From: an uncultured Geobacteraceae bacterium
GTDB taxonomy: Bacteria > Desulfobacterota > Desulfuromonadia > Geobacterales > Pseudopelobacteraceae
Reading direction: 5' to 3'
NCBI GenBank assembly: GCA_903852495.1
Contig: CAINRC010000132.1
Location: 1-59,062 of the forward strand
DNA: 59,062 bases
Part shown: positions 50,685 to 59,029 of the stretch, piece after piece
Layout of the letters: each line of letters starts with the position of its first letter
Position numbering within the stretch: the stretch's first letter is position 1
Made by a program: the position numbers and the translations under genes
Notes under the pieces: generated by a model
Database searches by the model: none
What the model saw: the letters and a program-made list of their open reading frames with translations, nothing else
What the model was told of the DNA's origin: nothing

Positions 50685-53000
50685 TTACAGCGCCGTTGCC
50701 AGTGCTGCCGCAGCATCGTTGACGAAAATGAACTGCAGGTCGTTCCGGACATTGTCCGGAATATCTTCCAGGTCGTCACGGTTGCGCTCCGGCGCGACGA
50801 TGGTGCAGACCCCGGCACGGTGAGCGGCCAGAACCTTTTCTTTCAAGCCGCCGATGGCCAGGACCCGTCCGGTCAGCGTGATTTCTCCGGTCATGGCCAC
50901 ACTGCGCCGGGCCGGCTTGCCGGTCAGAAGAGATACGAGGGCGGTCACCATGGTGATGCCGGCTGAAGGGCCGTCTTTGGGGATGGCGCCGGATGGAACG
51001 TGGATGTGAATAGTACGATTTTCGAAGGCGTCCTGCGGAATACCGAATTTGTCGGCATGGGCTTCAATGTAGGAAAGCGCAGCACGGGCCGACTCTTTCA
51101 TCACATCACCCAGCGACCCGGTCAGGATCAATTCGGCTTTGCCCGGCATGGAGGTGACTTCGATGAAAAGGATGTCCCCTCCGGTTTCCGTCCAGGCGAG
51201 CCCGGTCACAACGCCGATACGGTCATCCTCCGCCGCGACCTCGTTATGAAACTTTTTCGGCCCGAGCAGTTCCGTCACGATCTCCGGGGTAATGCAGCTT
51301 CGGGCGGCCTTGTTCTGGGTGATCTCCTTGGCAACCTTGCGGCAGATTGAGGCAATCGTCCGTTGCAGATTCCGCACACCGGCTTCGCGGGTGTAGTCAC
51401 CGATAACCTTCTCCAGGGCGGTGTCATCGAAGGTCAAGCCCCGATCTGTAAGGCCGTTCTCTTCCAGTTCCCGGCGGATGATAAAATTTTTGGCAATCTG
51501 CAGTTTCTCTTCGCTGCTGTACCCGGCCAGGCGGATGACCTCCATACGGTCCTTGAGCGGGCCGGGGATCGGGTCGAGCTGATTGGCGGTCGTGATAAAC
51601 ATGACTTTCGACAGGTCAAACGCCACGTCCAGGTAATGATCGTTAAAGGAGAAATTCTGCTCCGGATCAAGTACCTCCAGCAGGGCGCTGGCCGGGTCAC
51701 CACGGAAGTCGTTGCCCAGCTTGTCGATCTCATCCAGCATGAAGATCGGGTTATTGGCGCCACAGCGGTAGAGTTCCTTGATTATGCGCCCCGGCAGGGC
51801 GCCGATATAGGTGCGGCGGTGCCCCCGGATTTCGGCCTCATCACGCACCCCCCCCAGAGAAATGCGCACGAATTTGCGTCCCATGGAGCGGGCGATTGAT
51901 TTGCCCAACGAGGTCTTACCAACCCCTGGAGGGCCGACAAAACAGAGCACCGGGCCCTTCATATTCTCCTTAAGCGAACGGACCGCCAGGAATTCCAGGA
52001 TGCGCTCTTTGACCTTTTTCAGGTTGTAGTGGTCTTCGTTAAGAATCTCCTCGGCCCGCACCATGTCAAGGCTGTCGGGTGTGCTGATGTTCCACGGCAT
52101 TCCGGCCAGATAGTCGAGATAGGTTCGTGCCACGTTATATTCCGGCGAGGCCTGGTTGATGCGCTCAAGGCGTTTCAACTCCTTGTCGGCTATTTTTTTG
52201 ATATCCTCCGGAAGTCCGGCCTCTTCTATTTTCCGGCGCAGCTCATTCATATCTGCCGCCCGTGGGTCCTCTTCGCCCAGCTCTTCCTGGATGTGCTTCA
52301 TCTGCTCACGCAGGATATATTCCTTCTGATTTTTGCCGACCCGCTTGGTGACTTCGCCGGCCACCTCGTTCTTCACCTGCATCCGCTGCACTTCATTGGT
52401 CAGATGTATGTACACTTTTTTCAGGCGTTCCAGCGGGTCTACCGTTTCCAGCAGATCCTGCAGATCCACCGGCGGCAGATTAACGTACAGCGCCACCAGA
52501 TCGGACAGGCGCGCCGGGTTATCGATGTAGTCAATCATCTTCATGACATCGTCGGGCAACGGTTTGCCGTGGGAAAGCGCTATTTTCAGCAGGGCATTCA
52601 GGCTCTGTACCAGTGCGTCCGAGACCATATTCTTTTCCACGAATTCCCGGACGATTTCACAGTGGGCCAGGGTCAGTGACCCCGCCGGTTCCGTTTCGAG
52701 AATCCGCAGGCGGGTGATCCCTTCCAGTGAAACCTTGCAGCGACCGTCATCCATCCTTTTTATCTGGTTGACTTTGCAGAGAGTGCCAATTTCGCATCTC
52801 CCCTCCGGCTGTTCGTGTGCAGGGTCCTCCGGTCGTTCAAAGGCGAGCACGACATATTTTTCATAGTCGTCTGCTACGCGGAACACAGCCGCATCCCGTT
52901 CGCTGACATACAGGGGAAACAGCATATAGGGGAATACAACCATCTCTTTCTGGCTGTAGAGCGGCAATTTGGGAGGTATTTCAATGTTGGCGTGTGGCAT
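50685..53000 (-). CDS. lon: ATP-dependent protease Lon
   Basis: Lon degrades misfolded and regulatory proteins in the cytoplasm. The 771-residue sequence has an N-terminal LAN domain ([20 protein letters not shown]), a coiled-coil region, an AAA+ domain with [15 protein letters not shown] and LDEIDK, and a C-terminal protease domain with the Ser-Lys dyad: Ser679 in [11 protein letters not shown] and Lys722 in [11 protein letters not shown]. These coincide with E. coli Lon numbering. It ends a few bases before mlaE on the same strand. It lies downstream of an uncharacterised gene, with a 110-bp gap that includes a perfect 12-bp palindrome. Confidence 0.97.
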   Translation of the reverse strand: MPHANIEIPPKLPLYSQKEMVVFPYMLFPLYVSERDAAVFRVADDYEKYVVLAFERPEDPAHEQPEGRCEIGTLCKVNQIKRMDDGRCKVSLEGITRLRILETEPAGSLTLAHCEIVREFVEKNMVSDALVQSLNALLKIALSHGKPLPDDVMKMIDYIDNPARLSDLVALYVNLPPVDLQDLLETVDPLERLKKVYIHLTNEVQRMQVKNEVAGEVTKRVGKNQKEYILREQMKHIQEELGEEDPRAADMNELRRKIEEAGLPEDIKKIADKELKRLERINQASPEYNVARTYLDYLAGMPWNISTPDSLDMVRAEEILNEDHYNLKKVKERILEFLAVRSLKENMKGPVLCFVGPPGVGKTSLGKSIARSMGRKFVRISLGGVRDEAEIRGHRRTYIGALPGRIIKELYRCGANNPIFMLDEIDKLGNDFRGDPASALLEVLDPEQNFSFNDHYLDVAFDLSKVMFITTANQLDPIPGPLKDRMEVIRLAGYSSEEKLQIAKNFIIRRELEENGLTDRGLTFDDTALEKVIGDYTREAGVRNLQRTIASICRKVAKEITQNKAARSCITPEIVTELLGPKKFHNEVAAEDDRIGVVTGLAWTETGGDILFIEVTSMPGKAELILTGSLGDVMKESARAALSYIEAHADKFGIPQDAFENRTIHIHVPSGAIPKDGPSAGITMVTALVSLLTGKPARRSVAMTGEITLTGRVLAIGGLKEKVLAAHRAGVCTIVAPERNRDDLEDIPDNVRNDLQFIFVNDAAAALATAL

Positions 53001-53069
53001 CTTCCGTAGGTCCTTTAACTAGCTAATAATGGAGATAATTATTGCTTCGTTCGTGTATATCAAAGCTGA

Positions 53070-53081
53070 AGTTCATGAACT
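53070..53081. promoter_or_regulatory. Perfect 12-bp palindrome upstream of lon
   Basis: AGTTCATGAACT is self-complementary and lies about 70-80 bases upstream of the lon start. The gap (53001-53110) is A/T-rich and probably holds the lon promoter, but I could not fix -35 and -10 boxes. The palindrome could be an operator or occur by chance. Confidence 0.35.
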
Positions 53082-53110
53082 GTAGCACACTTCATCCGAC
53101 AAGCAAAGTG

Positions 53111-53692
53111 TCAGACAGGCTTTCCGTCACGAACCGCAACATTTACTACTCTAACACCGGCAGACGGGCCAGCCAGCTCATGGCACAGCAGTGACAGGAA
53201 GCGTACCGTGACCAGGCGATGAATTGCGGCCTGGGTAAGGCGGTAGAACCATAAGCGGACCAGAGACGGCGATCGGCCACCGAGTAGCAGGGGACAAAAA
53301 TCACTGAGCTGGAGTGAAGCCCGTGCGCTTCCGGGGAGGTGTTCGATGCCGAAACGGAGTTCGCCGCGATCACACTGGCGCGGCTGCACCAGAAAGCCTC
53401 CGCAGATGCGTAATGTTGCGAATTCACCGGAATATTCCGGCGGCAGAAAACTGATCAGGCTGAGGCCGGTTGTGATCAGGCGGAACTCGATGCCGTTTTC
53501 CACAATCTTCGGCCGGATCAGGGTCAACGTGAATTTTCTGATATAGCCCAGATAGCGGTACAGCAGCTCTTCCGCTGAAAGCGACCCGGCCATTGAGAGC
53601 GGCAGGTCGGCCCACTGAACGGAAAAAACGGAGTCATCCTCCACGATTACCTGCTGACAAGCTATTTCAAGAAAAGGAGCGTGAGGCGTCAT
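53111..53692 (-). CDS. Protein of unknown function (193 residues)
   Basis: The product has no signal peptide or clear membrane helix and no motif I know. It has many arginines and a hydrophobic middle (GIEFRLITTGLSLISFLPPEYSG) and a Leu-rich C-terminal half (LWFYRLTQAAIHRLVTVRFLSLLCHEL). On the coding strand an AAATACCTCCCATG context gives a possible ribosome site before the ATG at 53692. It is divergent from the micro-gene/macAB region and lies upstream of lon on the same strand. No function is inferred; a real gene is likely from the long open frame and its spacing. Confidence 0.65.
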   Translation of the reverse strand: MTPHAPFLEIACQQVIVEDDSVFSVQWADLPLSMAGSLSAEELLYRYLGYIRKFTLTLIRPKIVENGIEFRLITTGLSLISFLPPEYSGEFATLRICGGFLVQPRQCDRGELRFGIEHLPGSARASLQLSDFCPLLLGGRSPSLVRLWFYRLTQAAIHRLVTVRFLSLLCHELAGPSAGVRVVNVAVRDGKPV

Positions 53693-53761
53693 GGGAGGTA
53701 TTTTGCCATCAGCCGCAAATAATGCAATCTAAATTGTTCCGGTCTGGAAAGGTTTATTCTG

Positions 53762-53786
53762 CGTCACACGTTTGGTGTGTGTGACG
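53762..53786. promoter_or_regulatory. 8-bp inverted repeat, candidate operator
   Basis: CGTCACAC (53762-53769) and GTGTGACG (53779-53786) form a perfect inverted repeat with nine bases between. It sits between the divergent hypothetical gene and the promoter at 53847, where an activator or repressor could bind. It could affect either direction. Confidence 0.45.
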
Positions 53787-53846
53787 GGAAAAAACCGCAC
53801 TCCGAATATTGTGTCGGGTATAAAATCACATGACATAAAAATACCC

Positions 53847-53874
53847 TTGACAAGTGACAGAATTGTATTAAGAT
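53847..53874 (+). promoter_or_regulatory. Sigma-70-type promoter for the micro-gene
   Basis: A perfect TTGACA (53847-53852) is followed after 16 bases by TAAGAT (53869-53874). The region around it is A/T-rich. Transcription would start about 45 bases before the small reading frame at 53925. Confidence 0.6.
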
Positions 53875-53924
53875 AAAAATTATCCTGTTAGGAATTAAAT
53901 TACATTTGAAAGGAGACCCTGCCC

Positions 53925-53987
53925 ATGTGGACTGCAAGATTTAGAATCCGTCCGGTTTCCCACTGCAAAGAGGGTTGCCCTAGTTAG
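53925..53987 (+). CDS. Putative 20-residue micropeptide or leader peptide
   Basis: A 20-codon frame begins at ATG 53925, nine bases after AAGGAG (53910-53915), and ends with TAG at 53985-53987. The predicted peptide is MWTARFRIRPVSHCKEGCPS: four arginines and two cysteines in HCKEGC, no hydrophobic segment. It has a promoter upstream and two hairpins downstream, the second a strong terminator, so it is a complete small transcription unit. It might be a leader peptide controlling termination before macA, a free micropeptide, or part of a dual-function RNA. A short frame with a good ribosome site can occur by chance, so coding is not proven. I do not recognise the peptide. Confidence 0.5.
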   Translation: MWTARFRIRPVSHCKEGCPS

Positions 53988-54010
53988 CCCGCCACCGACC
54001 GGTGACGGGC
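53987..54010 (+). promoter_or_regulatory. GC-rich hairpin at the micro-gene stop
   Basis: GCCCGCCACCG pairs with CGGTGACGGGC, with one mismatch and a four-base loop. The hairpin starts on the last base of the TAG stop codon. It is not followed by a T-run. It may be a pause, antitermination or protective structure before the terminator. Confidence 0.5.
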
Positions 54011-54021
54011 GTTCAGAAAAG

Positions 54022-54055
54022 AAGCTCTCTGTCCATGACAGGGGGCTTTTTTTTT
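54022..54055 (+). terminator. Intrinsic terminator upstream of macA
   Basis: AAGCTCTCTGTC (54022-54033) and GACAGGGGGCTT (54037-54048) form a 12-pair stem with two G-U pairs and a three-base loop, followed by nine T. It lies about 70 bases before macA and 34 after the small frame. It would stop transcripts from the promoter at 53847 unless antitermination occurs. Confidence 0.85.
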
Positions 54056-54082
54056 GTTGTACCGGTGCTTATCTGCTATGAT
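54054..54082 (+). promoter_or_regulatory. Sigma-70-type promoter for macAB
   Basis: TTGTTG (54054-54059) and TATGAT (54077-54082) are 17 bases apart, with TGC before the -10 (extended -10). It begins in the T-run of the terminator. It would drive macA on its own, with a leader of about 35 bases. Confidence 0.55.
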
Positions 54083-54125
54083 GCACCGCGCAGGTTTCGG
54101 GCATTACGTCATATCGAGAGATTCC

Positions 54126-55379
54126 ATGAAAAAATACCTTATTATTTCGGCAGTTCTCCTTCTTCTGGGTTGTATTACCGGCTATTTCTACTTCATGCGC
54201 GCTCCCGAGGTCAGCTATAAGACCGCCAGGATTGAGCGGGGTACGATTGTTTCCACCGTTGCTGCCACCGGCAACCTTTCGGCAGTAATCACCGTCTCGG
54301 TTGGTACCCAGGTGTCCGGTACGATCCAGAAACTGTATGTAGATTATAATTCGCGGGTAAAAAAAGGGCAGGCCATCGCCGAAATAGATCCATCCCTGTT
54401 TACCGCTTCGGTGGAACAGTCTCAGGGGAACTATCTCACCGCCGAGGCCAATCTGCAAAAAGCCCGGGTAACACTGGTGGATGCCGAGCGTACGTTTGTG
54501 CGTAACAAAAAGCTGCTGAGTGACGGCATCATTTCCCAGGGGGACTTTGATGTGGCCGAAACCGCCCTGCAATCGGCCAAAGCGTCGATCAAGGCCGCCG
54601 AAGGGAGCGTCGCCCAGACCAAGGGTGCGCTGCTGCAGGCCAAAACCAACTTGCGCTACTCAACCATCCGCTCACCGGTGGATGGTGTGGTTATCTCCCG
54701 CGCCATAGACGTCGGCCAGACCGTGGCCGCTTCATTCCAGACCCCGACACTCTTTACCATCGCCCAGGATCTGACAAAAATGCAGATCGAAGTCAGTGTC
54801 GATGAAGCCGATATCAGCCGCATCCAACTGGACCAGAAGGCTACCTTCACCGTGGATTCCTACCCGGAAATGACGTTTCGCGGCAAGGTTGTCCAGATTC
54901 GCAGCGCACCGATCATCACCCAGAATGTTGTCACCTATGTGGTCGTTGTCAACGTTGACAATAGCGACATGAAACTGAAGCCGGGCATGACCGCCAATGT
55001 GTCGGTTGTGGTTGCCCAGAAGGATGATGTGCTCAAGCTGCCGCCGGCCGCTCTGCGTTTCAAGCCAAAATCGAAGGGTGACGATGCCAAGGCAAAACCT
55101 GCCGGGGCGACTCCCCAGCGTGCCGCAGGTGGTGGCCCAAATAGTGGCAGCAAGGGGGGCGGCGGTGCCAAAGGGAAGGACCGGAGCCTGCAGGTTTACC
55201 TGCTCAAGGAAGGGAAGCCTGTTTCTGCCACGGTTAAGACCGGCATTGCCAACAACAGCAGCATCGAACTGGTGGAGAGCACTCTCAAGGAAGGTGACGA
55301 AGTCGTCGTCGAACAGATCGGCGGTGATGTGAAGAAAAAAGCCGGAGCGTCCGGTTCGCCCATGGGACCGCGTTTCTGA
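54126..55379 (+). CDS. macA: MacA-type periplasmic adaptor of an ABC efflux system
   Basis: This 417-residue membrane fusion protein begins MKKYLIISAVLLLLGCITGYFYFM with an N-terminal membrane anchor, then a lipoyl half (TVSVGTQVSGTIQKLYVDYNSRVKKGQAIAEID), a coiled-coil hairpin (about residues 98-195) and beta-barrel domains. VSGTIQKLYVD with GTQVSG is typical of MacA/HlyD adaptors of the MacAB type. A Gly/Lys/Ala-rich low-complexity insert sits around residues 315-355. The ATG at 54126 follows GAGAG; an upstream ATG at 54054 overlaps promoter and terminator. Together with the ATPase and permease genes it forms a tripartite exporter; the outer-membrane channel is not encoded adjacent. The stop overlaps the next start (ATGA). 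Confidence 0.92.
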   Translation: MKKYLIISAVLLLLGCITGYFYFMRAPEVSYKTARIERGTIVSTVAATGNLSAVITVSVGTQVSGTIQKLYVDYNSRVKKGQAIAEIDPSLFTASVEQSQGNYLTAEANLQKARVTLVDAERTFVRNKKLLSDGIISQGDFDVAETALQSAKASIKAAEGSVAQTKGALLQAKTNLRYSTIRSPVDGVVISRAIDVGQTVAASFQTPTLFTIAQDLTKMQIEVSVDEADISRIQLDQKATFTVDSYPEMTFRGKVVQIRSAPIITQNVVTYVVVVNVDNSDMKLKPGMTANVSVVVAQKDDVLKLPPAALRFKPKSKGDDAKAKPAGATPQRAAGGGPNSGSKGGGGAKGKDRSLQVYLLKEGKPVSATVKTGIANNSSIELVESTLKEGDEVVVEQIGGDVKKKAGASGSPMGPRF

Positions 55380-56074
55380 TGAGCAGCGTAATCTCCTTAA
55401 CCGACATACGCCGGGTTTTCATTATGGGGGATCAGCAGTTTGAAGCTCTCAAAGGGGTGTCATTCGACATCACGACAGGGGAATTTGTAGCCATCATGGG
55501 AGCTTCCGGCAGCGGCAAATCAACCTGCATGAATGTTCTCGGCTGCCTGGACCCGCCAACCTCCGGTCGCTATCTCCTGGATGGTCTTGACGTGGGGGGG
55601 ATGGGTACCAATGAGCTGGCAGATATCCGCAACAAAAAGCTCGGTTTTGTTTTCCAGGGGTTCAACCTGCTGGCCCGCACCCCGGCGGTGGAAAATGTCG
55701 AGCTGCCGCTGATCTACGCCGGCCTCGGTTCCAGGGAACGGCGGCGACAGGCTCTGATCGCCATGGAGCAGGTGGGGCTTGCCGGTAAGGAAAATAACCA
55801 CCCGAGCCAGCTTTCGGGGGGGCAGCAGCAGCGGGTGGCCATCGCCCGGGCCCTGGTCAACAACCCTGCTGTCATCCTGGCGGATGAACCGACCGGCAAT
55901 CTGGACAGCAGCACCAGTGAAGAGATCATGAACCTTTTTACCGCCCTTAACCGGCAGGGGATCACGATTATCATGGTCACCCATGAGCACGATGTTGCCG
56001 CTTTTGCCGGACGTCAGATAACCTTTCGAGACGGTCGGATTATTTCTGACAGCTTGACCACCGCGACGGTGTAA
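55379..56074 (+). CDS. MacB-type ABC transporter ATP-binding protein
   Basis: The 231-residue ATPase has Walker A (GASGSGKST), Q-loop (VFQGFNLL), the ABC signature (LSGGQQQRVAIARA), Walker B (VILADEPTGNLD) and the H-loop (VTHEHD). The combination DEPTGNLD with GFNLLARTPAVENVELP is characteristic of the MacB/LolD family. It lies between the adaptor and the permease genes, overlapping the first by one codon and two bases from the second. It is a separate polypeptide, unlike the fused MacB of E. coli. Substrate class (macrolides, peptides or other) is not inferred. Confidence 0.93.
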   Translation: MSSVISLTDIRRVFIMGDQQFEALKGVSFDITTGEFVAIMGASGSGKSTCMNVLGCLDPPTSGRYLLDGLDVGGMGTNELADIRNKKLGFVFQGFNLLARTPAVENVELPLIYAGLGSRERRRQALIAMEQVGLAGKENNHPSQLSGGQQQRVAIARALVNNPAVILADEPTGNLDSSTSEEIMNLFTALNRQGITIIMVTHEHDVAAFAGRQITFRDGRIISDSLTTATV

Positions 56075-56076
56075 CC

Positions 56077-57303
56077 ATGGATTTCATCCAAACCCTCAAA
56101 ATCGCTCTCCGGGCCCTGCGCACCAACAAGATGCGCTCGTTCCTGACCATGCTCGGCATCATCATCGGTATCGCCGCCGTCATCGCCATGATGGCCGTCG
56201 GGAGCGGTGCCAGTTATGTCATCTCTCAGCAGATCGCCAGCATCGGCAGCAATATCATTCTGGTCATTCCCGGTTCAACCACCAGCGGCGGTCTGCGTAC
56301 CGGCAGCGGCGGGGCACAGACCCTGTCAAGCGACGATGCCCGGTCCATCGGGACCGATTGTCCTTCGGTGGCCTATGCGGCCGGCACGGTGCGGGCATCG
56401 GGGCAGATCATCAGCGGCAACATGAACTGGTCGTCTGTTATCATGGGGGGGACGCCGGAGCTGTTTGAAATTCGTGAATGGCCGGTCGTCAGCGGCCGCG
56501 CCATCAGCCAGCAGGATGAAGACGGTGCTATCAAAGTCTGCCTCCTGGATCAGACCGTTGCGGAAAACCTTTTCGGATCTGCCGACCCGGTTGGAAGCAT
56601 CGTCCGGATCAAAAAAATCCCCTTCACCGTGATCGGAATTCTGGAGCGCAAAGGGCAGTCACCCCAGGGGCAGGATCAGGATGATGCCGTATTCGTGCCG
56701 CTGCGCACCGCCCAGCGCAATCTGGTGCGCTCACAGCGGACCGGGATTGTCAGCGCAATCATTGTCAAGGCCAAGAGTGAGGAATTGATAGACAAGGCGG
56801 AAAAGGAAATCCAGATGCTCCTTAATCAGCGCCACCGGATCACCGCTGCAAAGGAACCGGATTTTACCACGCGGAACCTGTCGGAAATTCTGGCGGTTGC
56901 GGAACAGTCAGCCAAGGCCATGTCGCTGCTGCTGGGGGCGGTTGCGTCAATCTCCCTGATCGTTGGCGGCATCGGTATCATGAATATCATGCTGGTATCC
57001 GTTACGGAGCGAACCCGGGAAATCGGCATCCGTATGGCAATCGGCGCCAAAAAGAATGACATCCTGCTGCAGTTTATGACCGAAGCGGTACTGCTGACCA
57101 TGCTTGGCGGCCTGATCGGAATCGCCCTGGGGGCCGGGGGGGCTACCGGCGTATCCCGTTTCCTCGGCTGGCCGACCATGATCTCCATTCAATCCATCAC
57201 CATCGCGTTCCTTTTCTCCGCCGCCGTCGGCATCTTTTTCGGATTCTACCCTGCGAAAAAAGCGGCCGGCCTCAACCCGATCGATGCCCTGAGGTACGAG
57301 TAA
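56077..57303 (+). CDS. MacB-type ABC transporter permease (FtsX-like)
   Basis: This 408-residue membrane protein starts with the family pattern FIQTLKIALRALRTNKMRSFLTMLGIIIGIAAVIAMMAVG, a first helix followed by a periplasmic MacB core domain (about residues 50-270). Three more helices at the C-terminus carry LVGGIGIMNIMLVSVTERTREIGIRMAIGA, the diagnostic MacB segment. It works with the adaptor and ATPase encoded upstream as a mechanotransmitting exporter. The next gene begins two bases after its stop. Confidence 0.93.
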   Translation: MDFIQTLKIALRALRTNKMRSFLTMLGIIIGIAAVIAMMAVGSGASYVISQQIASIGSNIILVIPGSTTSGGLRTGSGGAQTLSSDDARSIGTDCPSVAYAAGTVRASGQIISGNMNWSSVIMGGTPELFEIREWPVVSGRAISQQDEDGAIKVCLLDQTVAENLFGSADPVGSIVRIKKIPFTVIGILERKGQSPQGQDQDDAVFVPLRTAQRNLVRSQRTGIVSAIIVKAKSEELIDKAEKEIQMLLNQRHRITAAKEPDFTTRNLSEILAVAEQSAKAMSLLLGAVASISLIVGGIGIMNIMLVSVTERTREIGIRMAIGAKKNDILLQFMTEAVLLTMLGGLIGIALGAGGATGVSRFLGWPTMISIQSITIAFLFSAAVGIFFGFYPAKKAAGLNPIDALRYE

Positions 57304-57304
57304 T

Positions 57305-57718
57305 ATGTCCGATTGCCCCATGTGCCACCGCTGGGATACGGATTCGGATCTCCGCATTATTGAACTGCCCCATTCCTACGTGATCCTGAACCGGGATCAG
57401 TATTTCCCCGGCTACACCCTGCTGTTCACCAAAGTTCACGCCACCGAACTGTTTCACCTCCACCGTGACGTTCGGGGCGCGCTCATGGAGGAGGTCTGCC
57501 AGGTGGCACAGGCGCTGTTCGCCGTTTTCCAACCGGCCAAGATCAACTATGAGCTGTTGGGGAATATGGTGCCGCACATCCACTGGCACATTGTGCCCCG
57601 CTTCTCTTCAGAACCGCTCTGGCCGCGTCCGATCTGGGCCGAACAGCATGATGAATTGCACCTGCCGCCGGATGAATACCGGCGCCGCATAGAAAATATC
57701 CGGAGTGCCCTGTTATGA
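57305..57718 (+). CDS. HIT-family nucleotide-binding protein
   Basis: The 137-residue protein has the catalytic histidine triad HIHWH (His91, His93, His95) and an N-terminal Cys pair (CPMC, Cys4 and Cys7) common in zinc-binding HIT proteins. HIT enzymes hydrolyse or transfer nucleotides on phosphoramidate or dinucleoside substrates; this short branch is usually annotated only as HIT family. It begins two bases after the permease gene and overlaps the next start (ATGA), so it is cotranscribed with the efflux genes without obvious reason. Confidence 0.9.
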   Translation: MSDCPMCHRWDTDSDLRIIELPHSYVILNRDQYFPGYTLLFTKVHATELFHLHRDVRGALMEEVCQVAQALFAVFQPAKINYELLGNMVPHIHWHIVPRFSSEPLWPRPIWAEQHDELHLPPDEYRRRIENIRSALL

Positions 57719-59004
57719 TCCGTTCGTATCTTCATACCCTGAGTAACGGATTGAGGGTCGTTTGTGTGGAAATGCCGCATCTGCATGCAGTGGAGTTGGC
57801 GGTCTATCTCAAAGTCGGCGGCCGCAACGATCCGACCGGACGGGAAGGGCTGTCCCATTTTCTGGAGCATATTCTGTTCCGGGGAGCGACGAGTTTTCCC
57901 TCGTCACTGGCGATCGAGTCCGCCTTTGAAGTTATCGGCGGTGCGCCGAATGCGGCAACCGATGCCGAATCGACCTATTATTATTCGCGGGTTCATCCGG
58001 GCAGTGTCAAACGCGGCATGGAGATTTTTGCGGCGATGCTGACGGAGCCGCTGCTGGCCGGAATCGAGATTGAACAGCGGATTATTGCCGAGGAGGCCAG
58101 GGAGGATCTGAACGAGCAGGGGGACGAGGTTAATCCGGACACTATCGTCAGTCGGCTGCTCTGGCCCCGGCACCCGCTGGGGATGCCGACCATCGGAACA
58201 CTGGAAAGCATCGCCGCCATCGGGCCAGAGGATCTTGCCGCGCATCTGAAGACCTATTACGTCCCATCAAATGCGGTGCTGGTGGTGTCGGGACCGGTAA
58301 AAAACAGTGCCGTTCTTGCCGCCGCCCGGGAAAGTTTCGGGGGGTGGTCCGGCTCGATTCCGCCGTCACCTTCCCTGGTGACGCTCCGTCAGTCCACGCC
58401 CCAGATCCGTTGCGTACAGGATTCCGACAGCCAGATGAATCTGCAGATTGCCTTTCTCGGTTTTGCCCGCGATGACCGGCGTTTCATGGCGCTCCGTTTT
58501 TTGCGCCGGATACTTGCCGGCGGCGGCAGTTCACGCCTCCACCTGCGCCTGCGGGAAGAGCTGGGCATCATTTATTCCGTGGACGGTGCTATCGGTGCGT
58601 ACGACGAAACCGGCTGTCTGGCGTTTGATCTTTCCACCGCTCCTGACACCCTGATCCGCGCGGTTGAGGCAACCTTTGAGGAACTGCTGCGCATTGCCGC
58701 CGTTCCGATCCCGGAAGACGAGCTGGAGCGGATTCGCAACTCCTATATATTTGACCTTGAATTCAGTCGTGACTCGGCCTACGAAATGGGGGGGCGATAC
58801 GGCTGGGGGGAACTGATGGGGGTTGTGAGGAGCATTGAAGAGGACCAGTCAGAGGCGCGCCGCATTACCGCCGCCGATCTTCAGGACACCGCCAGAGCGC
58901 TTTTTGCCCCGGAAAATCTCCGTCTGGTGGCGGTGGGCCCGTGGAAGCGGGGCATGAAGAAGGTTCTCCGGGAACGGGTAACGGAATATCAACAGCAATT
59001 TTGA
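57715..59004 (+). CDS. M16-family zinc peptidase (single-subunit)
   Basis: The 429-residue protein has the inverted zinc motif HFLEH (His48, Glu51, His52) in GLSHFLEHILFRGA, and the downstream Glu of the motif in EEAREDLNEQGDE. It has no signal peptide, so it is probably cytoplasmic, unlike the exported M16 pair at 44630-47538. The size and sequence (HTLSNGLRVVCVEMPH) fit the processing-peptidase branch, often found near polynucleotide phosphorylase or dut in other bacteria. Its start overlaps the HIT gene's stop. The C-terminus ends with charged residues (RERVTEYQQQF). Confidence 0.93.
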   Translation: MIRSYLHTLSNGLRVVCVEMPHLHAVELAVYLKVGGRNDPTGREGLSHFLEHILFRGATSFPSSLAIESAFEVIGGAPNAATDAESTYYYSRVHPGSVKRGMEIFAAMLTEPLLAGIEIEQRIIAEEAREDLNEQGDEVNPDTIVSRLLWPRHPLGMPTIGTLESIAAIGPEDLAAHLKTYYVPSNAVLVVSGPVKNSAVLAAARESFGGWSGSIPPSPSLVTLRQSTPQIRCVQDSDSQMNLQIAFLGFARDDRRFMALRFLRRILAGGGSSRLHLRLREELGIIYSVDGAIGAYDETGCLAFDLSTAPDTLIRAVEATFEELLRIAAVPIPEDELERIRNSYIFDLEFSRDSAYEMGGRYGWGELMGVVRSIEEDQSEARRITAADLQDTARALFAPENLRLVAVGPWKRGMKKVLRERVTEYQQQF

Positions 59005-59029
59005 GCGGGCTTAACAACAAAACCGCCTC

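Noticed and set aside
53925-53987. TAG of the micro-frame as pyrrolysine or a readthrough codon
   Set aside because: The next codons form the terminator hairpins and no longer frame follows.
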